A DNA stretch of 64,000 bases from Emticicia aquatilis (GTDB lineage: Bacteria > Bacteroidota > Bacteroidia > Cytophagales > Spirosomataceae). This document shows, in pieces, positions 31,630 through 40,690 of this stretch (positions are counted from its first letter, which is position 1; the number at the start of each line of letters is the position of its first letter). The stretch is from assembly GCF_014644295.1 (NCBI RefSeq), contig NZ_BMKK01000003.1, positions 1 through 64,000 on the forward strand, in the 5' to 3' direction. The notes under the pieces are model-generated. The model saw only the letters and a list, made by a program, of their open reading frames with translations. It had not been told where the DNA came from and did not search any database. The position numbers and the translations under genes were made by a program.

Positions 31630-33282
31630 ATGAAGAAAACATTCCTAACTATTCTCTCTTTTCTAAGTCTTTCAGCATTTGCTCAGAATAGTATTTCTGA
31701 ACAAGTCTTAAAACACCTCGATAACATTGATACTAATAGAATCAAAGCTCACGTAGCTTATTTATCAGACGATAAGCTCAAAGGGCGTTTACCTGGGAAA
31801 GAAGGTTACCAAATGGCGGTTGATTATGCGATTAATCAATACAAAGAAATGGGTTTAAAACCAGCAGGCGAAAAAGGGACTTATACCCAAAGAGTAATGC
31901 TCCGCAAAGCCAAGCTGGTAAAAGAAACGGCCAAATTTACGCTCACTTTACCCAATGGCGAAAAGAAAGAATTATCACTCGGAAATGATTTGTCGATTTA
32001 TCCACACCCCGAATTAAAAAGTGTTGATTTCAAGGCCTCTTTGGTTTTTGTTGGGTCAGGATTTGATGCTCCGCAGATAAATATTGAAGATTATAAAGGT
32101 CTTGATGTAAAAGGGAAAATTGTAGTTGTGTTGCGTCGAATTCCTGAAAACTTACCCGCAAATGTGAAGCTACATTTGGGCTATCCAGCCACATTGCAAG
32201 CATTTGCTGCTCAAAACGGTGCAATTGGCGTGCTAGTTTGTAATTATACGAATAGTGTTGTGCAGTTTAAAGCTGCTGCTAATAGTATGGTTTCAAATGG
32301 TATTTCGGCATCTGTAACTGCTAAGGGTAAACGTGCAAGTTCGGCAACCGTTTTAGGCGGAAAAATCAAAGTTGCTGGTGGAATTTCGGTTGCTGCTTTA
32401 CAAGATTTGATGCGTGCCGAAAATAATATGCTTGATAGTACTTGGCAACAACTCGAAAAAGGAAAATATGTAAGTAAAACGCTGAAAAGTACGATTTCGG
32501 GACATTATGAAAGTTCATATCAAGATATAGAAAGCTATAATGTTGTAGCTAAACTTGAAGGAACTAATAAAAAACTAAAGAAAGAATACGTAATTCATTC
32601 GGCTCATCTTGACCATTTAGGTGTTGGCCGACCAATCAACGGTGACTCAATCTATAATGGTGCTCACGATAACGCCTCAGGCGTGGCGTGTGCTTTAGAA
32701 ATTGCTCGTTCGTATGCTACTTTACCAGCGGTCGAAAAACCTAAACGTTCGTTGCTTTTCTTATTGGTTACAGCTGAAGAAATGGGACTGCTTGGTTCTG
32801 GCTATTTTGCAGCATACCCAACAGTAAAGAAAAGCCGAATCGTGGCCGATATAAATACTGATATGCCTACATTGCTTGCTCCATTAGAATCTGTTGCTCC
32901 ATTGGGTGCAGAACACAGTAGCTTACAGAAAGTAGTAGAAACGGCGGCAAGTATTGTGAAGTTAGAAGTTGAGCCAGACCCAGACCCAAGCGAAGGGCGT
33001 TTTGTACGTAGTGACCAGTATAATTTTGTAAAAGCAGGTATTCCTGCTCTTCACATTAAGTATGGTTATAGATTTAGTAATCCAAGCTTAAATCTGGCCG
33101 AAAAGGTAAAGAAATGGCGTGAAGCTCACTACCATAAACCATCTGACGAAATAACAAATGGTTTTGTGTGGGCAGCAGGTAAAACGTATGCTCGGGTAAA
33201 CTTTTTGGTAAGTTATTTAATTGCTCAAACTCCCGAAAAACCAACTTGGAATAAGGGCGATTTTTTTGAAGTAAAGAAGTAA
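31630..33282 (+). CDS. M28-family aminopeptidase with PA domain
   Basis: A 550-residue secreted zinc exopeptidase with a signal peptide (MKKTFLTILSFLSLSAFAQ). A protease-associated (PA) insert lies at about 115-240 (GLDVKGKIVVVLRR). The M28 core has the first zinc ligand pair in HSAHLDHLG, the bridging Asp in NGAHDNASGVA, the general base and ligand Glu in TAEEMGLLGSGY, and Asp and His ligands further on (DINTDMP, HYHKPSDE). It probably releases N-terminal amino acids from peptides in the periplasm. ATG at 31630 is chosen because it starts the signal peptide. Confidence 0.92.
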   Translation: MKKTFLTILSFLSLSAFAQNSISEQVLKHLDNIDTNRIKAHVAYLSDDKLKGRLPGKEGYQMAVDYAINQYKEMGLKPAGEKGTYTQRVMLRKAKLVKETAKFTLTLPNGEKKELSLGNDLSIYPHPELKSVDFKASLVFVGSGFDAPQINIEDYKGLDVKGKIVVVLRRIPENLPANVKLHLGYPATLQAFAAQNGAIGVLVCNYTNSVVQFKAAANSMVSNGISASVTAKGKRASSATVLGGKIKVAGGISVAALQDLMRAENNMLDSTWQQLEKGKYVSKTLKSTISGHYESSYQDIESYNVVAKLEGTNKKLKKEYVIHSAHLDHLGVGRPINGDSIYNGAHDNASGVACALEIARSYATLPAVEKPKRSLLFLLVTAEEMGLLGSGYFAAYPTVKKSRIVADINTDMPTLLAPLESVAPLGAEHSSLQKVVETAASIVKLEVEPDPDPSEGRFVRSDQYNFVKAGIPALHIKYGYRFSNPSLNLAEKVKKWREAHYHKPSDEITNGFVWAAGKTYARVNFLVSYLIAQTPEKPTWNKGDFFEVKK

Positions 33283-33303
33283 GAATGGTTAAGTTGGACG
33301 AAC

Positions 33304-33338
33304 CATTCTCAATTCTCAATTTTTAATTCTCAATTCAA
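33304..33338. repeat. AATTCTCAATT simple repeat before a start codon
   Basis: Three near-copies of TTCTCAATT/TTCTCAATT/TTAATTCTCAATT run into the ATG at 33340. Similar AATTCTTAATT words precede ATG 22850. It is probably an A/T-rich initiation region of repeat origin. Confidence 0.5.
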
Positions 33339-33339
33339 T

Positions 33340-34164
33340 ATGCCACATCATTGTTATCTGAATGGGGTTATTGCTCCTGTCGAAAATACAAATATTCATA
33401 TTACAGACTTAGGACTTTTACGTGGCTATGGGTTATTTGATTATTTTCGTACTTATAATGGCCGTCCGTTTCAATGGGACTGGTACTGGGAACGTTTTGA
33501 GCGTTCGGCAAGGTTGATGTATTTACCTAATCCTATCTCGAAAGATGAGGCTTACATAACCGTAATGGATTTAATCAAAAAAAGCGGTTTAGAAGACTGT
33601 GGAATTCGTTTTGTACTTACGGGTGGATATTCAGCCGATAGCATGAAAATGACCCATCCAAACCTGCTTATTATCAGCGAAGATATTCATCCAGTAAAGC
33701 CACAAGAATACGAAACTGGAATAAAGGTGATTTCACATGAGTACGTGCGTGATTACCCCGAAATTAAAAGCACCGATTATAAGCATTTGATGATTCTACA
33801 AACCAATATTAAAGCCGCTGAAGCAAGCGATGTGTTATTTCATAAAGATGGATTTATTAGCGAATTAAGCCGCAGCAATGTGTTTGTGGTGAAAGATAAT
33901 GTAATTGCCACGCCTGATACCCAAATTTTGAAAGGAATAACCCGACGATACGTTTTAGAACTGGCTAAAGAAAATTTTAAGGTTGAGGAGCGAAGCGTGA
34001 CTTTACAAGAACTTCTTGAAGCCGATGAAGTTTTCACAACAAGTACAACCAAGAAAGTTTTGCCTATTACAAAAATAGATGAGGTAACTATTGGGGCGGG
34101 TAAGGAACGAAATGTGTCTAAGTTTTTATTGAATTCAATGAATGAAAAACTAAAAACTTGGTAA
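33340..34164 (+). CDS. Class IV PLP aminotransferase
   Basis: A 274-residue fold-type IV pyridoxal-phosphate enzyme of the branched-chain aminotransferase / aminodeoxychorismate lyase / D-amino acid aminotransferase group. The N-terminus ends in GLLRGYGLFDYFRTYNGRPF. The PLP lysine is in STDYKHLMIL (about residue 148), and SELSRSNVFVV and GITRRYVLELA are conserved. The exact substrate is not determined; a separate, more typical IlvE is encoded at 49019. It follows the M28 gene by 57 nt and ends at a strong terminator. Confidence 0.88.
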   Translation: MPHHCYLNGVIAPVENTNIHITDLGLLRGYGLFDYFRTYNGRPFQWDWYWERFERSARLMYLPNPISKDEAYITVMDLIKKSGLEDCGIRFVLTGGYSADSMKMTHPNLLIISEDIHPVKPQEYETGIKVISHEYVRDYPEIKSTDYKHLMILQTNIKAAEASDVLFHKDGFISELSRSNVFVVKDNVIATPDTQILKGITRRYVLELAKENFKVEERSVTLQELLEADEVFTTSTTKKVLPITKIDEVTIGAGKERNVSKFLLNSMNEKLKTW

Positions 34165-34184
34165 AAGCTTGATTATTAGGCAAT

Positions 34185-34218
34185 AAAAAAACCTTGTTCT
34201 GATGAACAAGGTTTTTTT
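34185..34218. terminator. Bidirectional terminator
   Basis: 15-bp arms AAAAAAACCTTGTTC (34185-34199) and its complement (34204-34218) around TGAT. Serves the aminotransferase gene and the small lipoprotein gene. Confidence 0.93.
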
Positions 34219-34235
34219 ATATAACTCAAGAAAAA

Positions 34236-34421
34236 TTATTTCTTAGTTGTATCAGCAGCAGCAGCAGCTGAATCTACAGTTGCAGTAGCTGAATCAGCAA
34301 CAGCTGTTACAGTTGAATCTACAGCAGCTACAGTTGAGTCAGCAGCAGTTTCAGATTTAGAAGTACAAGCAGCTAAAGAAGCTACACATGCTACGAATAA
34401 GATTGCGATTACTTTTTTCAT
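34236..34421 (-). CDS. Small Ala/Thr-rich lipoprotein
   Basis: A 61-residue lipoprotein with lipobox SLAAC (Cys19). The mature part repeats units like AVDSTVTAVADSATATVDSA and has almost only Ala, Val, Asp, Ser and Thr. It looks like an unstructured or coiled spacer on the membrane, as in small abundant Bacteroidota lipoproteins; no function is known. It has a good promoter (34466-34497, minus) and a strong terminator, so it is a single highly expressed unit. Confidence 0.82.
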   Translation of the reverse strand: MKKVIAILFVACVASLAACTSKSETAADSTVAAVDSTVTAVADSATATVDSAAAAADTTKK

Positions 34422-34465
34422 TGTCTTTGTTTGCGGTGTTTTAAGGTTTTATTTTAAACGCATTG

Positions 34466-34497
34466 CAAATTTAAGACAATTTTAAGATACGGTGCAA
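34466..34497 (-). promoter_or_regulatory. Bacteroidota-type promoter of the small lipoprotein gene
   Basis: On the minus strand, TTG (34497-34495), 21 nt, then TAAATTTG (34473-34466), matching the TTG/TAnnTTTG pattern. It lies about 45 nt before the ATG. Confidence 0.7.
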
Positions 34498-34572
34498 GTG
34501 TTTGCTTAAAAAATATTTAAAATTTTCTTAAATTCTTTTTAAGAAAACAGGTTTTCTTGTTTTTGTACAATT

Positions 34573-35109
34573 TTATCGAATAGAACGAGCTTTGATTTTA
34601 TCATAAACACCCGTACTTCTGAAAGTTAAGAACTTATGACCATAAAAATTAGCAAAAAAACTAAAGCCCATTCCTACAACGTGCGAACCTTTTTCTCTCA
34701 AGAAAAGCGATAAATTACTGAAGAATGGATTAGCGATATAATCGAGTGCTAATGATGAAATACCTACTTGAATTCCCAAAGCAACCGTTGCAATAATGAG
34801 GTACTTGATTGACTCACGTTTTGAATTTCCCGATTCTTTAGCTGAGAACGCAAACACTTTTGCTGGAATAAAACTAACCACTGTGGCCGTTAGATAACCA
34901 GCAAAAACACTGAGATTAAAGGCTGGTTTATCGGAATATCCTAAACTTAAAAACAAAGATTTGTATGGAATTTGAGTTACAAAGTTTGTTCCCGCTCCTA
35001 AAACAGCGGTAAGAAAGAACGTTATGAATGACCTTAACTCCTTATTTTTTATTTTGTCAAGTAATTTCACAAATAGATTTAGTCCAGTAATGTTTAAAAT
35101 ATGCTCCAT
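34573..35109 (-). CDS. GtrA-like membrane protein
   Basis: A 178-residue protein with four hydrophobic segments: about 25-48, 65-90, 103-122 and 145-163. The ending GFSFFANFYGHKFLTFRS is the usual GtrA-family signature (F-x-x-N-x-x-x-x-K-x-x-x-F). GtrA proteins are thought to help flip or use lipid-linked sugars in polysaccharide synthesis. It starts about 30 nt after the nuoN stop, so it may be co-transcribed with nuoKLMN. A 7-bp hairpin GATTTGC/GCAAATC (35118-35137) lies in the gap. Confidence 0.8.
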   Translation of the reverse strand: MEHILNITGLNLFVKLLDKIKNKELRSFITFFLTAVLGAGTNFVTQIPYKSLFLSLGYSDKPAFNLSVFAGYLTATVVSFIPAKVFAFSAKESGNSKRESIKYLIIATVALGIQVGISSLALDYIANPFFSNLSLFLREKGSHVVGMGFSFFANFYGHKFLTFRSTGVYDKIKARSIR

Positions 35110-35139
35110 AGTTTGACGATTTGCAGGTTAGCAAATCTT

Positions 35140-36534
35140 TTAGAGCAATTCACGTACCAAGTCAGGGAATAAGCCAAGTAAAATTGAGCCTGCGGTAGTA
35201 AACCCAAGGATTATTTTATAGAATGAGCTTAATTGAATATTATCTCCTTCACCATCCTTCATGTATGCTGCAATAATCGGTTTGAAATAATAATAAATAC
35301 CAACCGCCGACATTGCTATTGCAATTACAAGCACCCAAATGTGTCCACGTGAGGCTGCATCTGCAAATACATAAAATTTACCCCAAAAACCTGCCGTTAG
35401 TGGAATACCAGCCAACGATAACATCGAGATTGCCAAAACTGCTGCTAAGAAAGGACTTTTCTTTGATAAACCGTTTAAGACCGCAATATTTTCGTTCGGA
35501 CGACCATCAACTAAGCGGTCTTTTGATACTACCATCAACACGCCAAATGCACTAATAGTTGCCAAAGCATAAGCCAATGAATAGAATACGATAGAATCAC
35601 CAGATTTATTGTTTAGACCTACAACAGCCAATAACATATATCCAGCGTGCGAGATACTCGAAAACGCCAACATACGCTTGAAACTGTTCTGAGAAACTGC
35701 CGTAATGTTACTGATAAACAAGCTTAGGATAGCCATCGTTACGACCATCACCCACCAGAAATTATACATTGGTGAGAATGATACTTCGAGAATACGGTAA
35801 ATTGCAGCAAAACCAGCCGTTTTTACAACTGTTGACATAAAAGTTGTAAAAATAGTTGGGGCTCCTTCATATACGTCTGGTGTCCAGAAGTGGAAAGGTG
35901 CTGCCGAAACTTTGAATAATAAACCAATTAATAAAAATGTAACTCCAACATATAAAAATACTGGACGAACATCAGTTACTGGTTGTAATAGTAATGTACG
36001 AGCATCAGTGATATTAAAGGTATAATTTGCTCCGTATAGCATTGCAATACCAAAAAGCATAATACCCGTAGCAAAGGCACCCATTAAGAAATATTTAAGG
36101 GCTGCTTCGTTTCCTCGTAAATTACGTTTATCGCTTCCTGTAAGAATATACATCGAAACCGAAAGAATTTCTACCCCGATGAACAACATGATGAGGTTTT
36201 GGAAATTAGTCATCATGATAGCTCCTACCAACGAAAACTGCAATAATGCAAAGTATTCAGCAGGGTGAGCGTGTTCGTCATCAATGAAGCCTTTCGATAA
36301 TGCCATAATCAAAAATGCAGAAAGCAAGATGATTGATGTAAACAAAATAGAAAGATTACTTGCTTCGAGCATCTCGTAGAAGTATAACCCTGGAGAGTTC
36401 CAATCAATAAGATTAGAAAGGAAAGCTACCGCTACAAAAAGTAAAGAAGCTGGTAAAAGTATTTTCTTTGATTTTAGGAAACCTAAAAACAAGGTAACAA
36501 GTCCAGTAACAGAGAGTACGAGTATTGGATACAT
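35140..36534 (-). CDS. nuoN: NADH-quinone oxidoreductase subunit N
   Basis: A 464-residue, about 14-helix membrane subunit of complex I related to Mrp antiporters. It forms part of the proton-pumping arm. Conserved features: the Lys in SDKRNLRGNEAALKYFLMGAF, LLFKVSAAPFHFWTPDVYEGAPT, FKRMLAFSSISHAGYML and LAGIPLTAGFWGKFYVF. It is the last of nuoK-L-M-N in one direction, 125 nt after nuoM. The gap contains a CCCC/GGGG repeat, so read-through is assumed, not shown. Confidence 0.96.
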   Translation of the reverse strand: MYPILVLSVTGLVTLFLGFLKSKKILLPASLLFVAVAFLSNLIDWNSPGLYFYEMLEASNLSILFTSIILLSAFLIMALSKGFIDDEHAHPAEYFALLQFSLVGAIMMTNFQNLIMLFIGVEILSVSMYILTGSDKRNLRGNEAALKYFLMGAFATGIMLFGIAMLYGANYTFNITDARTLLLQPVTDVRPVFLYVGVTFLLIGLLFKVSAAPFHFWTPDVYEGAPTIFTTFMSTVVKTAGFAAIYRILEVSFSPMYNFWWVMVVTMAILSLFISNITAVSQNSFKRMLAFSSISHAGYMLLAVVGLNNKSGDSIVFYSLAYALATISAFGVLMVVSKDRLVDGRPNENIAVLNGLSKKSPFLAAVLAISMLSLAGIPLTAGFWGKFYVFADAASRGHIWVLVIAIAMSAVGIYYYFKPIIAAYMKDGEGDNIQLSSFYKIILGFTTAGSILLGLFPDLVRELL

Positions 36535-36549
36535 ATTTTATTTGATAAA

Positions 36550-36570
36550 CCCCCAGCCCCTTGAGGGGAG
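36550..36570. repeat. CCCCC..CCCC-4 nt-GGGG repeat
   Basis: CCCCCAGCCCCTTGAGGGGAG. Similar words occur at 50092-50113 and, reversed, at 57054-57075. It lies in the nuoM-nuoN gap. Confidence 0.55.
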
Positions 36571-36659
36571 GAATTGAGTTTTATAATATTTCTATTTTTT
36601 GATAAAATTTAATGTGAGATTTTCAAGAATCATCAACATCAAAAAACTATCGACCGAGA

Positions 36660-38105
36660 TTATTTCATCATCTGTAAAATACTATTTACAGCAGGCTCGG
36701 TGATTTTTAAGAAAACATTAGGGAAAAGACCCATAATCAAAACTACCGCTGCAATTGGCAATAAAACTGCCACTTCGCTGCCACTTACATCTTTAAATTT
36801 TGCTGTAATGTCATTGCTTTCTCCAAACATTGAGCGTTGCATCAAGCGAAGCATATAAACTGCACCTAAAATGATTGTAAGACCAGCAAAACCACCTAAC
36901 CAAGCATTTTTATCATAAACTCCTTTGAGTAATAAAAACTCTCCAACGAAACCATTTGTAAGTGGTAGAGCAACACTTCCCAACATAATAATCATGAAAT
37001 AAATACTCAAAGCAGGTGTTTTTTGTGTAATTCCACCCAAAGCCGTCAAATCACGAGTTCCAGTGCGGTCGTAGATGATTTTTACGATAAAGAATAAACC
37101 AACTGCATTTACACCATGAGCAACCATTTGAAGTAATGCTCCTTGAATACCGTTAATATTACCCGATAAAACACCCGCTGCCATCAATCCCATGTGAGCA
37201 AAAGATGAGTAAGCAATAAGGCGTTTGATATTGTTTTGCTGAATAGCAATGATAGAACCGTAAATTAAACCAATGATTGAAAGAACCATTCCGAATTGTC
37301 CCCAGTTGGCCACACCCACAGGAGCGAAAGGAAGCATAATACGAATCAGACCGTAAACCCCCATCTTAGAAAGTAAACCCGAAAGTAACATCGTTGCTGG
37401 TGTTGGTGATTCTGAATAAGCATCTGGCTGCCAAGTGTGGAACGGAAGCACTGGCATTTTGATGGCAAATGCAATGAAAAATGCCCAGAATAAAAGATTT
37501 TGTGCGTTTGGTGAAAGCAGTTTCGCTGTTGTGGCTAATTGGTCAATTTCAGCACTTGCCCCTTTCATATACAAATAAACAAGAGCAACCAACATAAACA
37601 AACTTCCGAAGATGGTGTAAACAAACATCTTGAAAGTAATGCGTGGTGCGTCTTTTCCTCCCCAGATAGCTGCAATGAAATAAACAGGAATCAAAGCTGC
37701 TTCGTAGAAGAAATAGAATAAGAAAATATCACGAGCCATAAACACACCCATCAAAGCTGTTTCGGCCAAGAGAATGAGAGCGTAAAATGAAGCGTGATTT
37801 TTGTAAGTATGCTTAAATGTTGAAGCTATGATAAGTGGTACTAAGAATGCTGTAAGCAATACCAATAAAAGACTGATTCCATCAATAGACACATGGAAAT
37901 TGATGTTTAGGTCTTTCATCCAACTGTATTTTACTCCGATAGTTGTTTGAGTACTGAAGGTCGTAAAAGCATAAATAGCAACAGCAAGTGTAGCCAATGA
38001 TACTACAAGAGCTGTATTTTTTGATGAACCTACGCTACTTCCTTTCAATAAGAGTAGTACAAGACTACCAATGAGGGGTATAAGTATGAGTGTTAGTGCC
38101 AACAT
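36660..38105 (-). CDS. nuoM: NADH-quinone oxidoreductase subunit M
   Basis: A 481-residue membrane subunit of complex I, Mrp-antiporter-like. The conserved Glu is in FYFFYEAALIPVYFI (about 133-147); other conserved segments are KMPVLPFHTWQPDAYSESPTP, IKRLIAYSSFAHMGLM and LPLTNGFVGEFLLLKG. It pumps protons together with NuoL and NuoN. It lies 75 nt after nuoL. ATG at 38105 (MLALTLILIPLIGSL) matches the family start. Confidence 0.97.
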   Translation of the reverse strand: MLALTLILIPLIGSLVLLLLKGSSVGSSKNTALVVSLATLAVAIYAFTTFSTQTTIGVKYSWMKDLNINFHVSIDGISLLLVLLTAFLVPLIIASTFKHTYKNHASFYALILLAETALMGVFMARDIFLFYFFYEAALIPVYFIAAIWGGKDAPRITFKMFVYTIFGSLFMLVALVYLYMKGASAEIDQLATTAKLLSPNAQNLLFWAFFIAFAIKMPVLPFHTWQPDAYSESPTPATMLLSGLLSKMGVYGLIRIMLPFAPVGVANWGQFGMVLSIIGLIYGSIIAIQQNNIKRLIAYSSFAHMGLMAAGVLSGNINGIQGALLQMVAHGVNAVGLFFIVKIIYDRTGTRDLTALGGITQKTPALSIYFMIIMLGSVALPLTNGFVGEFLLLKGVYDKNAWLGGFAGLTIILGAVYMLRLMQRSMFGESNDITAKFKDVSGSEVAVLLPIAAVVLIMGLFPNVFLKITEPAVNSILQMMK

Positions 38106-38180
38106 TCGAAATTAATTTTATTATTATTACTTAACCGTAATTTTATGAATATCAATAAGTCTAAAACAAAGACCTAAGTT

Positions 38181-40127
38181 TTATTTTTTTCCAACAAAAG
38201 CCAAGATAGTTTCCAAAACTTGGTAGCCGAGATTCATTCCCAAGATTACGGCAATACCGATAACCATCGCAAATAAATAGAATCCTGTTCCTCCTGCTTG
38301 TAGTTTTCGAGCAACGCCGCTGAATGTATTTACAAAACCACCAATGCCATTTACTGCACCATCGAATCCTTTTAGCTCAATAATGTTAGCAAATACATTT
38401 GATAAACGTTTTACTGGGTTTACGAAAACTCCCCAATAAGCCTCGTCAATGTAGTATTTGTTGTAAATAGTTTTTTGTAAGCCTGTAATTTCTGAATCTT
38501 CGGCAGGAACATTTTTGCTTCCACCAAATTTAGAATAAGCAAAAACGATAGAAATAACTGCTGCCGCAACCGAAATTCCCATCAGCATCCATTCGGTTGA
38601 GTGGTCGATTGGTGTACCGCCAAACTCAGGATTTACCGCTTTCGAACCTTCGTATAGTGGACTCATAAACTCAGCAAGTGCATGAGGGAAGTGGAAAATT
38701 TCGGGCATTCCGATAAAACCACCCACGATTGATAACACTGCAAGTACCATCAAAGGGAGTGTCATGCTGAAGGGTGACTCGTGTAAGTGATGCTCTTGCT
38801 CGTGTGTACCTCTGAAACTTCCCGTGAAAGTCAAGAAATACAAACGGAACATATAGAAAGCAGTCATCATCGAGCCAGCTACTGCCAAAACCCACATAAT
38901 TTTATTGTGTTCGTAAACGTGTGCTAAGATTTCATCTTTTGAGAAGAAACCAGCAAATGGAGGAATACCAGAGATGGCAATCGTACCGATAAGGAATGTA
39001 ATGGCTGTAATTTTGATTTTACCACCAAGTCCACCCATGCGACGAATATCTTGTTCGCCACTCATTGCGTGAATAACGCTACCAGCACCCAAGAATAACA
39101 ATGCTTTGAAGAATGCGTGAGTTACGACATGGAAGAAGCCCGACGTATAAGCCGAAACACCCATTGCCATAAACATATAACCCAATTGACTCACGGTTGA
39201 GTAAGCCAATACTTTTTTAATATCATTTTGGAAGATACCAATTGTTGCCGCAAAAAGAGCCGTTGCTACCCCAACCCATGCCACAACTTCAAGTGTGCCA
39301 GGTGCGAGGGTGTAGAGGATATTTGAGCGAACAATCATGTAAAGACCAGATGTTACCATGGTAGCAGCGTGAATCAAGGCCGAAACTGGTGTTGGACCCG
39401 CCATCGCATCTGGTAACCAAGTATAAAGAGGAATCTGAGCTGATTTTCCCATTGCTCCGATAAACAAGAAAGCTGTAATGGCTACGATTGTAGCATCGCC
39501 AACCGAGAAACCTTTCGCTTTATCGAAAACTTGAAGGTATTCTACTGTGCCAAATTGATTGATAATCAAGAAAATACCAATCAAAAATCCCAAGTCACCA
39601 ACACGGTTCATGATAAATGCTTTGCGAGCGGCATTGCCATATTCAAAATTTTTGTTCCAGAAACCAATCAATAGATAAGAACAAAGACCTACACCTTCCC
39701 AACCGATAAACATCACGATGTAGTTTGAACCCATCACGAGCAACAACATCGAGAATAAGAATAGATTTAAGAAAGCGAAGAACTTGCCAAAACCTTCATC
39801 ATCGTGCATATAGCCCATCGAATATACGTGAATGAGCGTACCCACACCCGTCACGACGAAGAGCATCAAGATAGAAAGTTGGTCAATTTGGAAAGAGAAA
39901 TTGATATTGAGTGTTCCGACCGTAATCCAATCAAAAATACTAACGATGATTGGTTGTTGGCCACCTGCAATAAATGCTTGATAAGCTGAGAAAGCTCCAA
40001 CAAAAGAAAGAAGAGCCGCTCCTGTGCCAATCCAACCTGCCAGACCTTTAGATACTTTGCGGAAACCAAGCCCATTGATTAAAAAACCGATGAGTGGAAA
40101 TAAAGGTATAAGTTTTATTAATAACAT
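38181..40127 (-). CDS. nuoL: NADH-quinone oxidoreductase subunit L
   Basis: A 648-residue membrane subunit of complex I, the distal proton channel with a long lateral helix. Conserved parts: FIGWEGVGLCSYLLIGFW, KSAQIPLYTWLPDAMAGPTPV, IKKVLAYSTVSQLGYMF, the His-rich VVTHAFFKALLFLGAGSVIH and ISGIPPFAGFFSKDEIL. The C-terminal 100 residues hold the last helices after the lateral helix. It follows nuoK by 80 nt. Start at 40127 (MLLIKLIPLFPLIGFLING) is as expected for the family. Confidence 0.97.
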   Translation of the reverse strand: MLLIKLIPLFPLIGFLINGLGFRKVSKGLAGWIGTGAALLSFVGAFSAYQAFIAGGQQPIIVSIFDWITVGTLNINFSFQIDQLSILMLFVVTGVGTLIHVYSMGYMHDDEGFGKFFAFLNLFLFSMLLLVMGSNYIVMFIGWEGVGLCSYLLIGFWNKNFEYGNAARKAFIMNRVGDLGFLIGIFLIINQFGTVEYLQVFDKAKGFSVGDATIVAITAFLFIGAMGKSAQIPLYTWLPDAMAGPTPVSALIHAATMVTSGLYMIVRSNILYTLAPGTLEVVAWVGVATALFAATIGIFQNDIKKVLAYSTVSQLGYMFMAMGVSAYTSGFFHVVTHAFFKALLFLGAGSVIHAMSGEQDIRRMGGLGGKIKITAITFLIGTIAISGIPPFAGFFSKDEILAHVYEHNKIMWVLAVAGSMMTAFYMFRLYFLTFTGSFRGTHEQEHHLHESPFSMTLPLMVLAVLSIVGGFIGMPEIFHFPHALAEFMSPLYEGSKAVNPEFGGTPIDHSTEWMLMGISVAAAVISIVFAYSKFGGSKNVPAEDSEITGLQKTIYNKYYIDEAYWGVFVNPVKRLSNVFANIIELKGFDGAVNGIGGFVNTFSGVARKLQAGGTGFYLFAMVIGIAVILGMNLGYQVLETILAFVGKK

Positions 40128-40207
40128 ATCTTACAAATTATATTTTCAAAGAATAATGATTAATGAAGTATGAAAACGAAGAGTTGCGTTTTACATTTCA
40201 TTGAATC

Positions 40208-40537
40208 TTACCACTTTAATTTATCTAAAAGACCAACGTCGATTGAGCGAATGTTGCGGTAAATCATTACGATAATGGCGAGTCCGACGGCTACTTCGGC
40301 AGCGGCTACGGCCATAATGAAGAATACAAAGACTTGTCCCGCTGGGTCTGAACGATACGACGAAAATGCAACCAAAAGTAGGTTTACGGCATTGAGCATT
40401 AACTCGACAGACATGAAGATAATGATGGCATTTCGGCGAATAAGTACACCCACGATGCCAATGATAAATAAGATACTGGCTAATAATACATAATTTATTA
40501 GGGGTATCTGAAAAATGTCAGGTATTTGGCTTTGCAT
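40208..40537 (-). CDS. nuoK: NADH-quinone oxidoreductase subunit K
   Basis: A 109-residue membrane subunit of complex I with three helices. The buried glutamates lie in [14 protein letters not shown] and [14 protein letters not shown], as in the family. ATG at 40537 gives the usual length; an earlier in-frame ATG at 40573 adds 12 residues. It is the first nuo gene of this cluster. Upstream on the same strand is a DnaQ-like exonuclease gene rather than nuoJ, so the operon is split from the other subunits. Confidence 0.95.
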   Translation of the reverse strand: MQSQIPDIFQIPLINYVLLASILFIIGIVGVLIRRNAIIIFMSVELMLNAVNLLLVAFSSYRSDPAGQVFVFFIMAVAAAEVAVGLAIIVMIYRNIRSIDVGLLDKLKW

Positions 40538-40690
40538 TTCTTTATCAATTAACAGTTTAATTAATTCTTTCAAAATACGCCTTTCGGGGGCGTGCGTTTA
40601 AGAATATTTCCGCAAAAATAAACAATATTCGTTTTTGTAGTGTGCTTTTTAAGAAAATTGTTGAATGTGCCGTGATATTCAGTCTTTTAT

